Positions 16,313 through 24,438 of a stretch of 25,857 nucleotides of DNA are shown here, piece by piece (position 1 is the stretch's first letter; every line of letters starts with the position of its first letter). The DNA comes from Bacillota bacterium (GTDB taxonomy: Bacteria; Bacillota; Clostridia; Christensenellales; CAG-138). Location of the stretch: positions 1 through 25,857 of the forward strand of contig JAEWUO010000032.1 of assembly GCA_023459335.1 (NCBI GenBank), given 5' to 3'. Position numbers and translations under genes: made by a program. Under the pieces are notes generated by a model. It had not been told where the DNA came from, made no database searches, and saw nothing but the letters and a program-made list of their open reading frames with translations.

Positions 16313-16348
16313 AGACCTCTTAGCGTGAGCGGTCTGATGTGTTATACT
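16313..16348 (+). promoter_or_regulatory. Candidate promoter and dyad before the Nramp gene
   Basis: TTAGCG (16320-16325) and TATACT (16343-16348) are separated by 17 nt; the -10 is strong and the -35 poor. An inverted repeat AGACC-N13-GGTCT (16313-16317 with 16331-16335) overlaps it and could be an operator for a metal regulator, which is a guess. No manganese riboswitch was recognised in the roughly 45-nt leader. Confidence 0.4.
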
Positions 16349-16393
16349 AAGATCGACCGCGAGTAATGGAATCGATACGGATCAGGTGCGCAG

Positions 16394-17653
16394 ATGGAAG
16401 AAAAGTGGAGTTCCTTTTTTAAACCGCGCAAATACGAGCATACGGCGGCTGCATTTTTAAAATATCTCGGGCCGGGCCTTCTGGTGACGGTCGGGTTCAT
16501 CGATCCGGGAAACTGGGCGTCCAACATCGCCGCGGGATCGCAATATGGGTACTCGCTCTTATGGATGGTGACGCTTTCCACCTTCATGCTGATCGTACTG
16601 CAGCATAATGCCGCGCATCTGGGCATCGTCACCGGCAAATGCCTCTCCGAAGCGACGACGGAGTATATGCGCCCCTGGATTCGGAATATCGTGCTGATCA
16701 CCTCGGTCGGCGCATCCGTCTCCACCGCGCTGGCGGAGATCATGGGCGCGGCGATCGCGCTGAACATGCTCTTTCACCTGCCGCTGAAGCTCGCCGCCGT
16801 GCTGGTGCTCGCGGTTGCGCTCACGCTCCAGCTGACCAACTCCTACCGCAAGATTGAAAAGATCATCATTGGGTTCGTCTCGCTGATCGGTCTGTCCTTT
16901 TTATTCGAAATCTGTATCATCCATACCGATTGGGCCGCAGCCGCGGCGGGCTGGGTTACGCCCGCGTTCCCAAAAGGCGCGATGCTGGTCATCATGAGCG
17001 TGCTCGGCGCGGTCGTCATGCCGCACAACCTCTATCTGCACTCGGAAGTCATCCAGAGCAGGCAGTGGAATCTGCAGGACGAAACCGTGATCAAAAAGCA
17101 GCTCAAATACGAGTTCGGCGACACGCTGATCTCCATGATCATCGGCTGGGCGATCAACAGCGCCATGATTCTCATGGCCGCGGCGACCTTCTTCTCCGCC
17201 GGCACGACCGTGACGGATCTTTCTCAGGCCCAGCAGATGCTCAAACCCCTGCTGGGCAACGCCGCGAGCGTCGTCTTCGCCATCGCGCTGCTGTTCGCGG
17301 GGCTCTCCTCCAGCATCACGGCGGGCATGGCGGGCGGCAGTATCTTCGCGGGGATCTTCGCCGAGCCGTACGACATCAAGGACAAACATACCAAAGTCGG
17401 CATACTGCTGACCATGGTGCCCGCGACGCTGGTGATCTTTTTTATCCGCTCTCCGTTTGACGCGCTGATCTATTCGCAGATGCTTTTAAGCGTGCAGCTG
17501 CCGATCACCATTTTTTCGCTGATCTATCTGACCTCTTCGGTCAAAGTGATGGGCAAATATGCCAACTCCAAAAGAGGCAAGGCCGTTTTATGGGCGATCG
17601 GACTCGTCGTCACGCTGCTGAACGCAGCGCTGTTGATCAGTTTCTTCCATTGA
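16394..17653 (+). CDS. mntH: Nramp-family divalent metal transporter (MntH-like)
   Basis: A 419-residue membrane protein with about eleven helices, of the Nramp family of proton-coupled Mn/Fe importers. Helix 1 carries the metal-site motif DPGN (D37, N40, in VGFIDPGNWASN) and helix 6 carries MPHNLYLHS with the metal-binding Met at M209 and the conserved His at H211. The Met favours transition metals (Mn, Fe) over Mg, since magnesium-type relatives lack it. The length is typical. The ribosome site is weak (GGATCAGG at some distance). It is flanked by a promoter of its own and has no functional tie to the arabinose genes. WASN in place of the more common FATD or WATD after DPGN is a mild departure. 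Confidence 0.92.
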   Translation: MEEKWSSFFKPRKYEHTAAAFLKYLGPGLLVTVGFIDPGNWASNIAAGSQYGYSLLWMVTLSTFMLIVLQHNAAHLGIVTGKCLSEATTEYMRPWIRNIVLITSVGASVSTALAEIMGAAIALNMLFHLPLKLAAVLVLAVALTLQLTNSYRKIEKIIIGFVSLIGLSFLFEICIIHTDWAAAAAGWVTPAFPKGAMLVIMSVLGAVVMPHNLYLHSEVIQSRQWNLQDETVIKKQLKYEFGDTLISMIIGWAINSAMILMAAATFFSAGTTVTDLSQAQQMLKPLLGNAASVVFAIALLFAGLSSSITAGMAGGSIFAGIFAEPYDIKDKHTKVGILLTMVPATLVIFFIRSPFDALIYSQMLLSVQLPITIFSLIYLTSSVKVMGKYANSKRGKAVLWAIGLVVTLLNAALLISFFH

Positions 17654-17690
17654 GGTTTGTCTTCCTGTCACGGAACAATACGCGCAGTAC

Positions 17691-17699
17691 TGTTATATT
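17691..17699 (+). promoter_or_regulatory. Extended -10 promoter of the aldolase gene
   Basis: TGTTATATT is an extended -10 element (TATATT at 17694-17699) about 55 nt before the start codon. No convincing -35 is seen at the usual distance. Confidence 0.4.
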
Positions 17700-17754
17700 A
17701 GCACCATAATCCGAAGGACAACCACCCAAACGACTGAGCGAAGGAGGCATTGCG

Positions 17755-18642
17755 ATGAATGGCAAACAGGCGGAACGAATCCGCACGGGCAGGGGTTTTC
17801 TGGCGGCGCTGGATCAGAGCGGCGGCAGTACCCCGAAAGCGCTGGAGCAATACGGGGTATCCCACAGCGCGTACAACAACGAAGAAGAGATGTTTGATCT
17901 CGTCCACCAGATGCGCACGAGGATTGTGACGAGCCCCGTGTTTACAAGCGAGTATATTTTAGGCGCAATCCTGTTCGAGCAGACCATGGACCGCAAGGTG
18001 GAGGGACTGTTTACGGCAGATTATCTCTGGCGGGTGAAGGGCGTCGTTCCCTTCCTGAAGGTCGACAAGGGACTCGCTCCGCCGGAGGGCGGCGTTCAGA
18101 TGATGAAACCGATCGACGGGCTTGGCGCGCTGCTGAAACGCGCCGTCGAGAGAAACATCTTCGGCACCAAGATGCGTTCGTTGATCAGGCAGGCGGTTCC
18201 GGAAGGGATCGCCGCAGTCGCCGACCAGCAGTTTGCATATGGCAAACAAATCCTGAACGCCGGCCTGGTGCCAATCATCGAACCGGAGGTGGATATCCTC
18301 AGCGCGGAGAAAGCACAGTCCGAGGCGCTGCTGAAACAGGAGTTGCTGCGACATTTGGACGCGCTGCCCGAAGAGGCGAGCGTGATGCTGAAGCTCTCAA
18401 TTCCGTCCGAGGACGGGTTCTATTCCGATCTGATCCGTCACCCGCGCGTGCTTCGCGTGGTCGCGCTCTCCGGCGGTTACAGCCGCGAGGAGGCGAACGA
18501 ACGCCTCGCGCGCAATCCGGGGCTGATCGCTAGCTTCTCCCGCGCGCTTGCGGAGGGGCTCTCCGCCACACAGACCGACGCGCAGTTTAACAATACGCTT
18601 CTGGCATCGATCCAGAGCATTTACGATGCGTCGATCACCTGA
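17755..18642 (+). CDS. fda: Fructose-bisphosphate aldolase, class I
   Basis: A 295-residue Schiff-base aldolase that splits fructose 1,6-bisphosphate to glyceraldehyde 3-phosphate and dihydroxyacetone phosphate. It resembles the short class I aldolase of Staphylococcus aureus, of about the same length. Visible features are the N-terminal LAALDQSGGSTPKAL with D20, the region VPFLKVDKGL, the acid segment IIEPEVDI (E176) and the likely Schiff-base Lys K213 in VMLKLSIP. The ending around SGGYSREEAN and SFSRALAEGL is the phosphate-binding part. AAGGAGG gives a strong ribosome site. It is a single-gene unit with its own promoter and terminator. Confidence 0.95.
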   Translation: MNGKQAERIRTGRGFLAALDQSGGSTPKALEQYGVSHSAYNNEEEMFDLVHQMRTRIVTSPVFTSEYILGAILFEQTMDRKVEGLFTADYLWRVKGVVPFLKVDKGLAPPEGGVQMMKPIDGLGALLKRAVERNIFGTKMRSLIRQAVPEGIAAVADQQFAYGKQILNAGLVPIIEPEVDILSAEKAQSEALLKQELLRHLDALPEEASVMLKLSIPSEDGFYSDLIRHPRVLRVVALSGGYSREEANERLARNPGLIASFSRALAEGLSATQTDAQFNNTLLASIQSIYDASIT

Positions 18643-18662
18643 TTGAACGCGTGGCTGCGCTC

Positions 18663-18702
18663 AACGCCGTCCGGACCGGTATCGGTACGGACGGCGTTTT
18701 TT
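18663..18702 (+). terminator. Terminator of the aldolase gene
   Basis: A perfect 11-bp GC-rich stem (18663-18673 with 18688-18698) is followed by a run of T, about 20 nt past the stop codon. On the other strand no T run follows, so it should serve only the plus-strand gene. Confidence 0.93.
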
Positions 18703-18766
18703 GTGTTTGAATTTTTCAATTTCACGCATGATTCCGTGCTTTGATGTTCGCCGCGCCGGTCCTGCA

Positions 18767-19654
18767 TCAGCGTTCGCCGAGAAACGATTGGATTGAAACG
18801 ATATCCTGATCCACCTGTTGTCTGACTTCTTCCAGATTGTTGAATTTAATCATCGCCCGGACGAATCGGCAGATCTCCAGCACGACTTTCTGATCATAGA
18901 TATCGCGATAAAAATCGGGCAGGAACGTTTCGATCGAAACATAGTCATAATTGTCGTCCGAGGGACGCTTGCCGATGTTGGTCAGCCCCTTGTATGTTTC
19001 CTCTTCGATTTTCATCTGCGTGGCGTATACGCCGAAAGCGGGCAACTGCTGATTCGGATGGAAGCCGAGGTTGATCGTCGGCATACCCACCGTGCGTCCG
19101 CGGCCTTTTCCGTGCATGACCGTACCGATGAACAGATGCGGATGCCCGAGCAGCCTGTTCGCCTGTTCGAGGCGTCCCTCCGACAGATCCTTCCGAATGC
19201 GTTCCGCCGTGACCGGGGTTCCGTTTTCGAGCACGGCGTCGCATACATCCAGTTCAAAGCCAAACTCGGATGCGTATACGCGCAGCAAATCGAGATTCTC
19301 GTTGTTTGACCCGGTTACGATCACCTTCGCGCCAAGACGGCCCACAAGCGTCTCGCCGATCAATTGTCTCAGCGGGAGACTCCCGCCGGAAAGCGGGCAG
19401 GAAATCATGACATCCGGGGCAAGATTGTTTAATAAATACCGTTTCTCTTCTTCGGTCGAGAGTATTTTTCTATCCCGCAGCGACGCTTCGTCACAGTCCA
19501 GCGAAACGACGGCGGACGTCAGGCCCTGCGCCGCGCGCTGACGCAAACGCTCCACCACCGCCTTGTGTCCGATGTGTACGCCGTCGAAATCGCCAAACGC
19601 AATGCAGGTGTTTTCCAGCCGAATGTTTTTCTGATCATAATACTTCATTTCCAA
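18767..19654 (-). CDS. ribF: RibF-like riboflavin kinase with a degenerate FAD-synthetase half
   Basis: A 295-residue protein with the two-domain plan of RibF, which makes FMN from riboflavin and then FAD. The C-terminal kinase half (about 170-290) is intact: GKGRGRTVGMPTINL (182-196), GVYAT (208-212), the catalytic Glu in SIETFLPDF (E242) and the closing FVRAMIKFNNLEEVRQQVDQD. The N-terminal half keeps GDFDGVHIGHK (21-31) but lacks the family's FDPHP (SLDCDE at 51-56) and VGxDFxFG (VTGSNNENLD at 113-122), and has VTAERIR (148-154) where ISSTxIR is usual. It may thus act only as a riboflavin kinase, or have a changed nucleotide specificity. It follows the amino-acid permease gene by 83 nt. 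Either Met1 or Met3 could be the start. Confidence 0.85.
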   Translation of the reverse strand: MEMKYYDQKNIRLENTCIAFGDFDGVHIGHKAVVERLRQRAAQGLTSAVVSLDCDEASLRDRKILSTEEEKRYLLNNLAPDVMISCPLSGGSLPLRQLIGETLVGRLGAKVIVTGSNNENLDLLRVYASEFGFELDVCDAVLENGTPVTAERIRKDLSEGRLEQANRLLGHPHLFIGTVMHGKGRGRTVGMPTINLGFHPNQQLPAFGVYATQMKIEEETYKGLTNIGKRPSDDNYDYVSIETFLPDFYRDIYDQKVVLEICRFVRAMIKFNNLEEVRQQVDQDIVSIQSFLGER

Positions 19655-19673
19655 GCATGCTCCATATCACGCA

Positions 19674-19702
19674 GGGCATTCTGCCGCTGCGGCAGAATGC
19701 CC
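19674..19702 (-). repeat. Perfect 13-bp hairpin between permease and ribF-like genes
   Basis: A 13-bp perfect inverted repeat (19674-19686 with 19690-19702) has a 3-nt loop. It starts 35 nt past the permease stop and ends about 20 nt before the ribF-like start. No T-tract follows on either strand, so it is not a classic terminator. A 3' message stabiliser, an RNase processing site or an attenuator are the options. Confidence 0.7.
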
Positions 19703-19737
19703 CTCGTTGCTTCAGCGGGGGATTGAGCGGAACCCTC

Positions 19738-21078
19738 TTACGCCTTTTTCTTTATCTGGCTGATACCATAGATGATCATGCCGAGCGCGAAGTAGGCGAT
19801 CGTCCACACCCAGAGCTGATAGCCGCCCTGCAGGATGTCCGGTATGTATGCCGCGATGATCACGACGAGCGTGACGACCGGCAGGACGCTGCCGCCTGGC
19901 GCCGTGAACTTGTCGGTCAGTTCGGGGTTCTTTTTGCGCGCCGCGATAACCGTCAGGCAAATGATCGCGACCACGATGGCGTTACAGAGCGAGCCGAAGT
20001 TGACGATGAAGTTCGTCGCGCTCGGAAACGCTGCGATCGCGCCCACGGCGAGAATGACGAGCAGCTGCGCGTTGACCGGCGTGTTCGTCCTGCCGTTGAT
20101 CCTGCCAAGTCCCTTCGGCAGGATGCCCGCGTCCGCGGACGCCTGCAGCGCGCGTCCCGCCAGCGCCATGACGACCAGGATCGTCGTGACCAGCGCAAGC
20201 ACCGCGGCGATCGTAATGACATAACCCAGCCACGGCAGGTTGGAAAGCGTGGTGAATACCGCCGCGTACATCGGAATGTACGCCATGCCCGGATTCTGCT
20301 GGAGGAAACCCGCCGTCACAAGGCCCAGCGTCGTGACGATCATCAGCACGTACAGCACCAGCACCACCGACATGGAAATGACCATCGACTGCGGCACCGT
20401 CTTCCTTGGATTCCTGATTTCGCCGACCATAAACGACACCGCCACGATCGCGCCGAACGCGACCATCGCGACCGGTATCGCTCCCATGAACCCGAATGTG
20501 CCATTTGCTCCCTGCGTAAAGAACGGCGTTAGTTTGGAAGCATCCCATTTCCCGCTGGTAAACCCGGTGACGATAAAAAGCAGCATCGTGGCGATCAGGC
20601 CGATCGTCAATCCCGTGTTGATCTTTCCCATCGCGGAGATTTCAATGATGTTCAGAACGCCGCAGAGGATCACCGTTGCGATCGCGATCAGAGTTCCCAT
20701 GCTGCCAAGCGCGGGGAAACTGACGCTTAAGTAGTTTCCGACGTATATGGCCGAAAACGCCGCGCCTGCGATGCAGCCGAACAGGTAGGCCCACGCCGAT
20801 ACCCATCCCCATACCTTGCCCGCCTTCTCCGTTTTGCCGAGCGCTCTTGCGGGGAACACAAAAATGCCGCCCGACTGCGGGTACATCGTCGAGAGTTCCG
20901 CCGTCTGCAGGCCGTACGCGACCAGAATGACCCCCGCGATGATCCATGATACGACCGAAGCGGGTCCCGCGTTCATCATCGTAACGCCCGACAGCGAAAA
21001 GATCGCGCTTCCGATCATTCCTCCGATCAGAATCGCCGTGCAGTTAAGCAGGCCCAGTTTTTTCTTTTCGGTTAACAT
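19738..21078 (-). CDS. APC-family amino-acid permease
   Basis: A 446-residue membrane protein with about twelve helices, of the amino acid-polyamine-organocation family. Helix 1 has IGGMIGSAIFSLSG, with the unwound GxG-type substrate site. The segment ELSTMYPQSGGIFVFPARALGK after helix 2 and the segment AFGAIVAVSFMVGEIRNPRKTVPQS around helix 6 are family hallmarks. The loop ADAGILPKGLGRINGRTNTPVNA before helix 9 is also typical. Substrate cannot be told; the overall look is that of the basic-amino-acid or general APC branch (YfnA/ArcD-like). GAGAGGAA gives a good ribosome site. It has its own promoter, with a dyad just downstream that may be bound by the neighbouring SorC-family regulator. 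Confidence 0.93.
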   Translation of the reverse strand: MLTEKKKLGLLNCTAILIGGMIGSAIFSLSGVTMMNAGPASVVSWIIAGVILVAYGLQTAELSTMYPQSGGIFVFPARALGKTEKAGKVWGWVSAWAYLFGCIAGAAFSAIYVGNYLSVSFPALGSMGTLIAIATVILCGVLNIIEISAMGKINTGLTIGLIATMLLFIVTGFTSGKWDASKLTPFFTQGANGTFGFMGAIPVAMVAFGAIVAVSFMVGEIRNPRKTVPQSMVISMSVVLVLYVLMIVTTLGLVTAGFLQQNPGMAYIPMYAAVFTTLSNLPWLGYVITIAAVLALVTTILVVMALAGRALQASADAGILPKGLGRINGRTNTPVNAQLLVILAVGAIAAFPSATNFIVNFGSLCNAIVVAIICLTVIAARKKNPELTDKFTAPGGSVLPVVTLVVIIAAYIPDILQGGYQLWVWTIAYFALGMIIYGISQIKKKA

Positions 21079-21248
21079 TTTTTCCTCTCAGCGTTTCTTG
21101 CTTTTTCAATTCATGCGGAGCTGTCCGGCCCGCGCGGTCATGAAAGCCCGGCAAGTACGTTTCTTTCCCGTTTTAGTTGAGACCATAACATTTTGCTATC
21201 GGCCGGCTATCGGCAATCCATTACGCGGATGAACTCTAATCCTTGCTG

Positions 21249-21279
21249 TTACATATGCTCAGTCTAAAAACATATGTAA
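21249..21279 (-). promoter_or_regulatory. Dyad operator candidate at the permease promoter
   Basis: TTACATATG (21249-21257) and CATATGTAA (21271-21279) form a perfect 9-bp inverted repeat with a 13-nt spacer. It begins about 12 nt downstream of the permease -10, so a bound protein would block transcription. The neighbouring SorC-family regulator is the natural candidate. Confidence 0.55.
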
Positions 21280-21290
21280 TTTCTATAACT

Positions 21291-21319
21291 AATATATCAT
21301 ATTGATCGCCATAAGTAAA
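21291..21319 (-). promoter_or_regulatory. Promoter of the amino-acid permease gene
   Basis: On the minus strand, TTTACT (21314-21319) and TATATT (21291-21296) are separated by 17 nt. The start codon is about 210 nt away, leaving a long leader. That leader (21079-21280) shows no riboswitch that I could recognise. Confidence 0.6.
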
Positions 21320-21418
21320 TAGCATGATTTGAGTTTTCGTTTTTTGCGGCAAAGGCGGCGGATATTTTACCTGTTCGAACGCAGAAAACAAAGGCGCGCC
21401 GCGAATCTCCGTTTAACG

Positions 21419-21446
21419 TAAAAAGCCGTCCCGGCGGGGAACGGCT
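21419..21446 (-). terminator. Terminator of the SorC-family regulator gene
   Basis: A stem of AGCCGT with ACGGCT (21424-21429 and 21441-21446), extended inward by three GC pairs past a one-base bulge, is followed on the minus strand by a run of T. It lies about 20 nt past the regulator stop. Confidence 0.75.
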
Positions 21447-21466
21447 CTTATCCGATGAAAATGAAA

Positions 21467-22411
21467 TCATCTCCGAAACGCTTTTATGATCCGCCTGGCC
21501 GTATCGAGATGCGTAATCAGCACATTAATCAGCCCGCTGCGGATCGCGCCGATGATCGCCCGCTCCTTGTCTTCTCCGGCCGCGATTCCTACGCGAACCG
21601 GTATTTTGACAAAGCTGTCGTAATCGATCGCGAACACGCGTTCGTTGACGCCGCTTTTGATGATTTTTCCCTCGATATCGAAATAAAACGTGGAGATTTC
21701 ACCGACGGCGTTGCGCTTTTGCAGTTCGCCGTATTCCTCGTCAAACAAAAAACTTCGCGGCACAAAGCCGGGTTGGTCTGAAAAATTGCCGATCCCCACG
21801 AACGCCAATGTGCAACGTTTCATCGTTTCGTATACCTGCGAGTAAAAGCTCTGCCGCAGCATGGAGTCGCGGAGCTGCTTGTTCTCCACAATGATCGGCG
21901 CATACATAAAACACGGCTTCGCGTTGAGTTTGCGCGCGGTTTCCCGAACGATATTGTCGGAATTCGTATTCGCTTCCTCCGCGTTCAACCCGCCGACCAG
22001 CTGCGTCACCGTCAGGTTTTTATGGCTGACCGGCGCGAGGTTGGCGACCAGATGCGACAGCGCGCGGCCTCTGGAAAAACCAACGATGTCGTTATCCTTG
22101 ATGATTCGTTCGAGATAAGCCGACGCCGTACCGCCAAGCGACTCGTTGCGTTCTTCAATTTCGCTGGTCGAAAGAACAACCTCCCTGAGTCCGGTCAGCT
22201 CTTCGAGCTGCGTCTCCAGTTCCACGTTGTGGTTGTCGAATTCACGAATACTGATGGTGACGACGCCGGTTTCGAGGCATTTTTTCAAAATGCGGTTGAC
22301 GCGCTGGCGGGACATGGAAAACCGCCTCGCGATCTCGTCCTGCGTCATGCCGATTTTATAATAATAGTATGCGATTTTCGTGAACTCATTCTCGTTGAAT
22401 GTTTCGGACAT
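21467..22411 (-). CDS. SorC/DeoR-family transcriptional regulator
   Basis: A 314-residue regulator of the SorC family. The N terminus (about 10-55) is a helix-turn-helix: IAYYYYKIGMTQDEIARRFSMSRQRVNRILKKCLETG. The rest (about 60-312) is the sugar-phosphate-type effector domain, with GGTASAYLERII, VGFSRGRALSHLV, VTQLVGGLNAEEAN, FVGIGNF and the closing VGIAAGEDKERAIIGAIRSGLINVLITD-like motif (here THLD). Family members normally sense phosphorylated sugars or nucleosides and act on nearby catabolic genes. Here the next gene downstream is an amino-acid permease and the divergent gene a membrane glycosyltransferase-like protein, so the effector is unclear. The strong perfect -10 upstream and its own terminator make it a single-gene unit. 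Confidence 0.92.
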   Translation of the reverse strand: MSETFNENEFTKIAYYYYKIGMTQDEIARRFSMSRQRVNRILKKCLETGVVTISIREFDNHNVELETQLEELTGLREVVLSTSEIEERNESLGGTASAYLERIIKDNDIVGFSRGRALSHLVANLAPVSHKNLTVTQLVGGLNAEEANTNSDNIVRETARKLNAKPCFMYAPIIVENKQLRDSMLRQSFYSQVYETMKRCTLAFVGIGNFSDQPGFVPRSFLFDEEYGELQKRNAVGEISTFYFDIEGKIIKSGVNERVFAIDYDSFVKIPVRVGIAAGEDKERAIIGAIRSGLINVLITHLDTARRIIKAFRR

Positions 22412-22447
22412 TTGCTCTCCTGCGGTTCGGAATTGATTACGAAGACA

Positions 22448-22456
22448 ATTATATCA
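22448..22456 (-). promoter_or_regulatory. Extended -10 promoter of the SorC-family gene
   Basis: TGATATAAT on the minus strand is a perfect -10 with the extended TG, about 35 nt before the start codon. The -35 is unclear (TTGTTT lies 20 nt away). Confidence 0.6.
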
Positions 22457-22517
22457 TTTTCTTTCCAGGGCCGAAACAATTTGATCTGCGCAAGCGGTTT
22501 CTTTCAGGCATGAAAAA

Positions 22518-22526
22518 TGGTATGAT
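22518..22526 (+). promoter_or_regulatory. Extended -10 promoter candidate for the membrane protein gene
   Basis: TGGTATGAT is an extended -10 on the plus strand without a clear -35, leaving a leader of about 160 nt. The rest of the 280-bp divergent gap with the SorC-family gene shows no small gene. Confidence 0.35.
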
Positions 22527-22691
22527 CGTTCCGATGATTTTAAATCGAATGCCGCGATCCTGCTTCGATGAGCGGAATACGTTTTAAAATCCAGACGTAA
22601 GAGCCGGCGGCGGCTTCCATCCGAAACGCCGCTTTGGAACAATCACATTGTGAAAACAAAACATTTCACCGAACCGGCAGGAGGACGCCGC

Positions 22692-24356
22692 TTGTATTGT
22701 GACAGTCGGTCAAAAAAAGATCGTGCCTGGACGCGCCTGTATCGTCAGCTTGAGAACTCGCCCGGAAAAGCGCCGGAGATCGCCGCGCTGGCGCTGTATC
22801 TCCTGCTGCTTGGCGTCGTATCCGCGTTTCACGAACCCTGGTTCGACGAAGCGCAGGCCTGGCAGATAGCAAAATGCGCGCCGATGCGGGAAATCCTGTT
22901 TTCCATTCCGCATTTCGAGGGTCACCCGCCGCTCTGGCATCTGCTTCTCAGCCTGCCGGCCAAGCTCGGAGCGCCTTATGAATGGAGCATTAAATCGATC
23001 AATATACTGATCTGCTCTCTGGCGGCCGGAGTTTTGTTGTTTCGCGCGCCGTTCCCGCGGATTGTGCGGATTTTCGTGCCGTTTACATATTTTCTCTTTT
23101 ATCAGTACGGTGCGATCGCGCGGCCGTATTCCATTCTGTTCCTCGCGTTTGTACTGGCCGCCGCGGCCTATCCCGTCAAGGACATAAAGCCGTTCCGATA
23201 TATTGCCGCGCTGTTTCTGCTCTGCTTGTCCTCGGCATACGGAATTGTGTTCGCGGCGGGGCTGGCATTCGTTTGGCTGGTGCAGATCTGCCGCGAACGC
23301 GGTATCCGCGGCCTCTTTCCGCAGTTTCTGCATGACAGGCGGTTGTGGGCGTTGGCCAGTCTTCTGCTCTTTGCGCTCGCCAACATCATACTGATACTGC
23401 CCGGCCGGGAAGCCTACGCCTTAGCGCTGCAGCACGTGCGAAACGGTTTCTTTTTACGCCTTGTATACACGCTGATCATCCTGCCTGCGGACGCGTGCTT
23501 TTTCGATTGTTTCAGCACCGACGCGAGACTGCGCATGGTCCGGTTCGATCCTGTCATCTATATCGCAGGCGTGTTGGCCGGCCTTCTGTTCTGGGGCGTA
23601 CTGCTGCTCCTTTCCCGCCGAAAAAAAACGACGCTCCTGCTTGCCCTGCCTTATTCTGTTTACGCAGCGTTTTGTTCTGTCGTCTACTTTTCCCAGCATC
23701 ACATCGGTTCCGCATCTCTTTTCCTGCTGTTCTGGTTCTGGGTGGATGCCGGTATCCGAGAAGATGCGCCGGTTGGCAGTACGGCGAACGCCGGGGTGTC
23801 TATAAAACCGCGGTTCGCGGAATTTACCCATGCGGTCCGCGTTTTCTGCGCGGTCGTCATTCTGTCGGTCTCCGTTTTCTGGTCTCTGACCGCCTCTTGC
23901 CATGAGATTGCGTCGACGTACGGTTTCGGCCGCGAGGCCGCCGCGTTCCTGAAAGCAAACCGTCTGGAGAACCGCGCTATCCTCTGCAGCTGGGGAGGAT
24001 CGGAAGATCCGGTTACGGGTCAGGTTTCGATCGACACGAATTATTCCGGCGGCGTAACGATCCTGCCTTATTTCGATCATAATATTTTGATCAATATCAA
24101 CGGCGGCTCCGATTCCCTCGCATACATAACGCATAGAAAAGCGGATGACAAAACAAACCGGGAAAATTTCCAGCTCTGGAAGAGCCGCGGCGCGCCGGAC
24201 GTCCTGCTCGGGCTGGTCAATCTGGACGCGGTTTTCCACGGCGCAGTTTCGATGCGCGATTATACCGCCGCCATAACGCTTCAGAGCGGAACGATCTGGA
24301 AAACAAATGTTTTTTCCGGAGATTATTCCATATTTCTGCGGCAATCCGGTTCCTGA
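22692..24356 (+). CDS. Polytopic membrane protein, GT-C-like (predicted glycosyltransferase)
   Basis: A roughly 554-residue protein with some ten hydrophobic segments and a C-terminal outer domain of about 160 residues. The first outer loop carries WFDEAQAW (acidic pair at about 52-53) followed by EGHPPLWHLL, the pattern seen in GT-C glycosyltransferases (PMT/ArnT-like), which move sugars from polyprenyl-phosphate carriers to an acceptor outside the membrane. IARPYS after a helix is another family-like feature. Acceptor and sugar are unknown. The frame is open from a GTG at 22650, which has no ribosome site; the TTG at 22692 has AGGAGG 7 nt upstream (22679-22684), so I prefer it. No other cell-envelope gene is adjacent. 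It could be a DUF-type relative without enzyme activity. Confidence 0.8.
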   Translation: MYCDSRSKKDRAWTRLYRQLENSPGKAPEIAALALYLLLLGVVSAFHEPWFDEAQAWQIAKCAPMREILFSIPHFEGHPPLWHLLLSLPAKLGAPYEWSIKSINILICSLAAGVLLFRAPFPRIVRIFVPFTYFLFYQYGAIARPYSILFLAFVLAAAAYPVKDIKPFRYIAALFLLCLSSAYGIVFAAGLAFVWLVQICRERGIRGLFPQFLHDRRLWALASLLLFALANIILILPGREAYALALQHVRNGFFLRLVYTLIILPADACFFDCFSTDARLRMVRFDPVIYIAGVLAGLLFWGVLLLLSRRKKTTLLLALPYSVYAAFCSVVYFSQHHIGSASLFLLFWFWVDAGIREDAPVGSTANAGVSIKPRFAEFTHAVRVFCAVVILSVSVFWSLTASCHEIASTYGFGREAAAFLKANRLENRAILCSWGGSEDPVTGQVSIDTNYSGGVTILPYFDHNILININGGSDSLAYITHRKADDKTNRENFQLWKSRGAPDVLLGLVNLDAVFHGAVSMRDYTAAITLQSGTIWKTNVFSGDYSIFLRQSGS

Positions 24357-24377
24357 CAGTTTTCTGTCCCAGAATGC

Positions 24378-24428
24378 AAAAAACACCGGTAAACGAACGC
24401 ACAGGCAATTCGTTTTCCGGTGTTTTTA
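24378..24428. terminator. Bidirectional terminator between convergent genes
   Basis: AAAAACACCGG (24378-24388) pairs with CCGGTGTTTTT (24417-24427), with further inner pairing (AAACGAA with TTCGTTT). A run of A on one side and T on the other lets it end both the plus-strand membrane protein gene and the minus-strand DivIVA-like gene. Confidence 0.9.
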
Positions 24429-24438
24429 TATCCGGTTT

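Noticed and set aside
18703..18766. A terminator for the minus-strand ribF-like gene
   Set aside because: The aldolase hairpin has no T run on the minus strand and no other stem with a T-tract was found.
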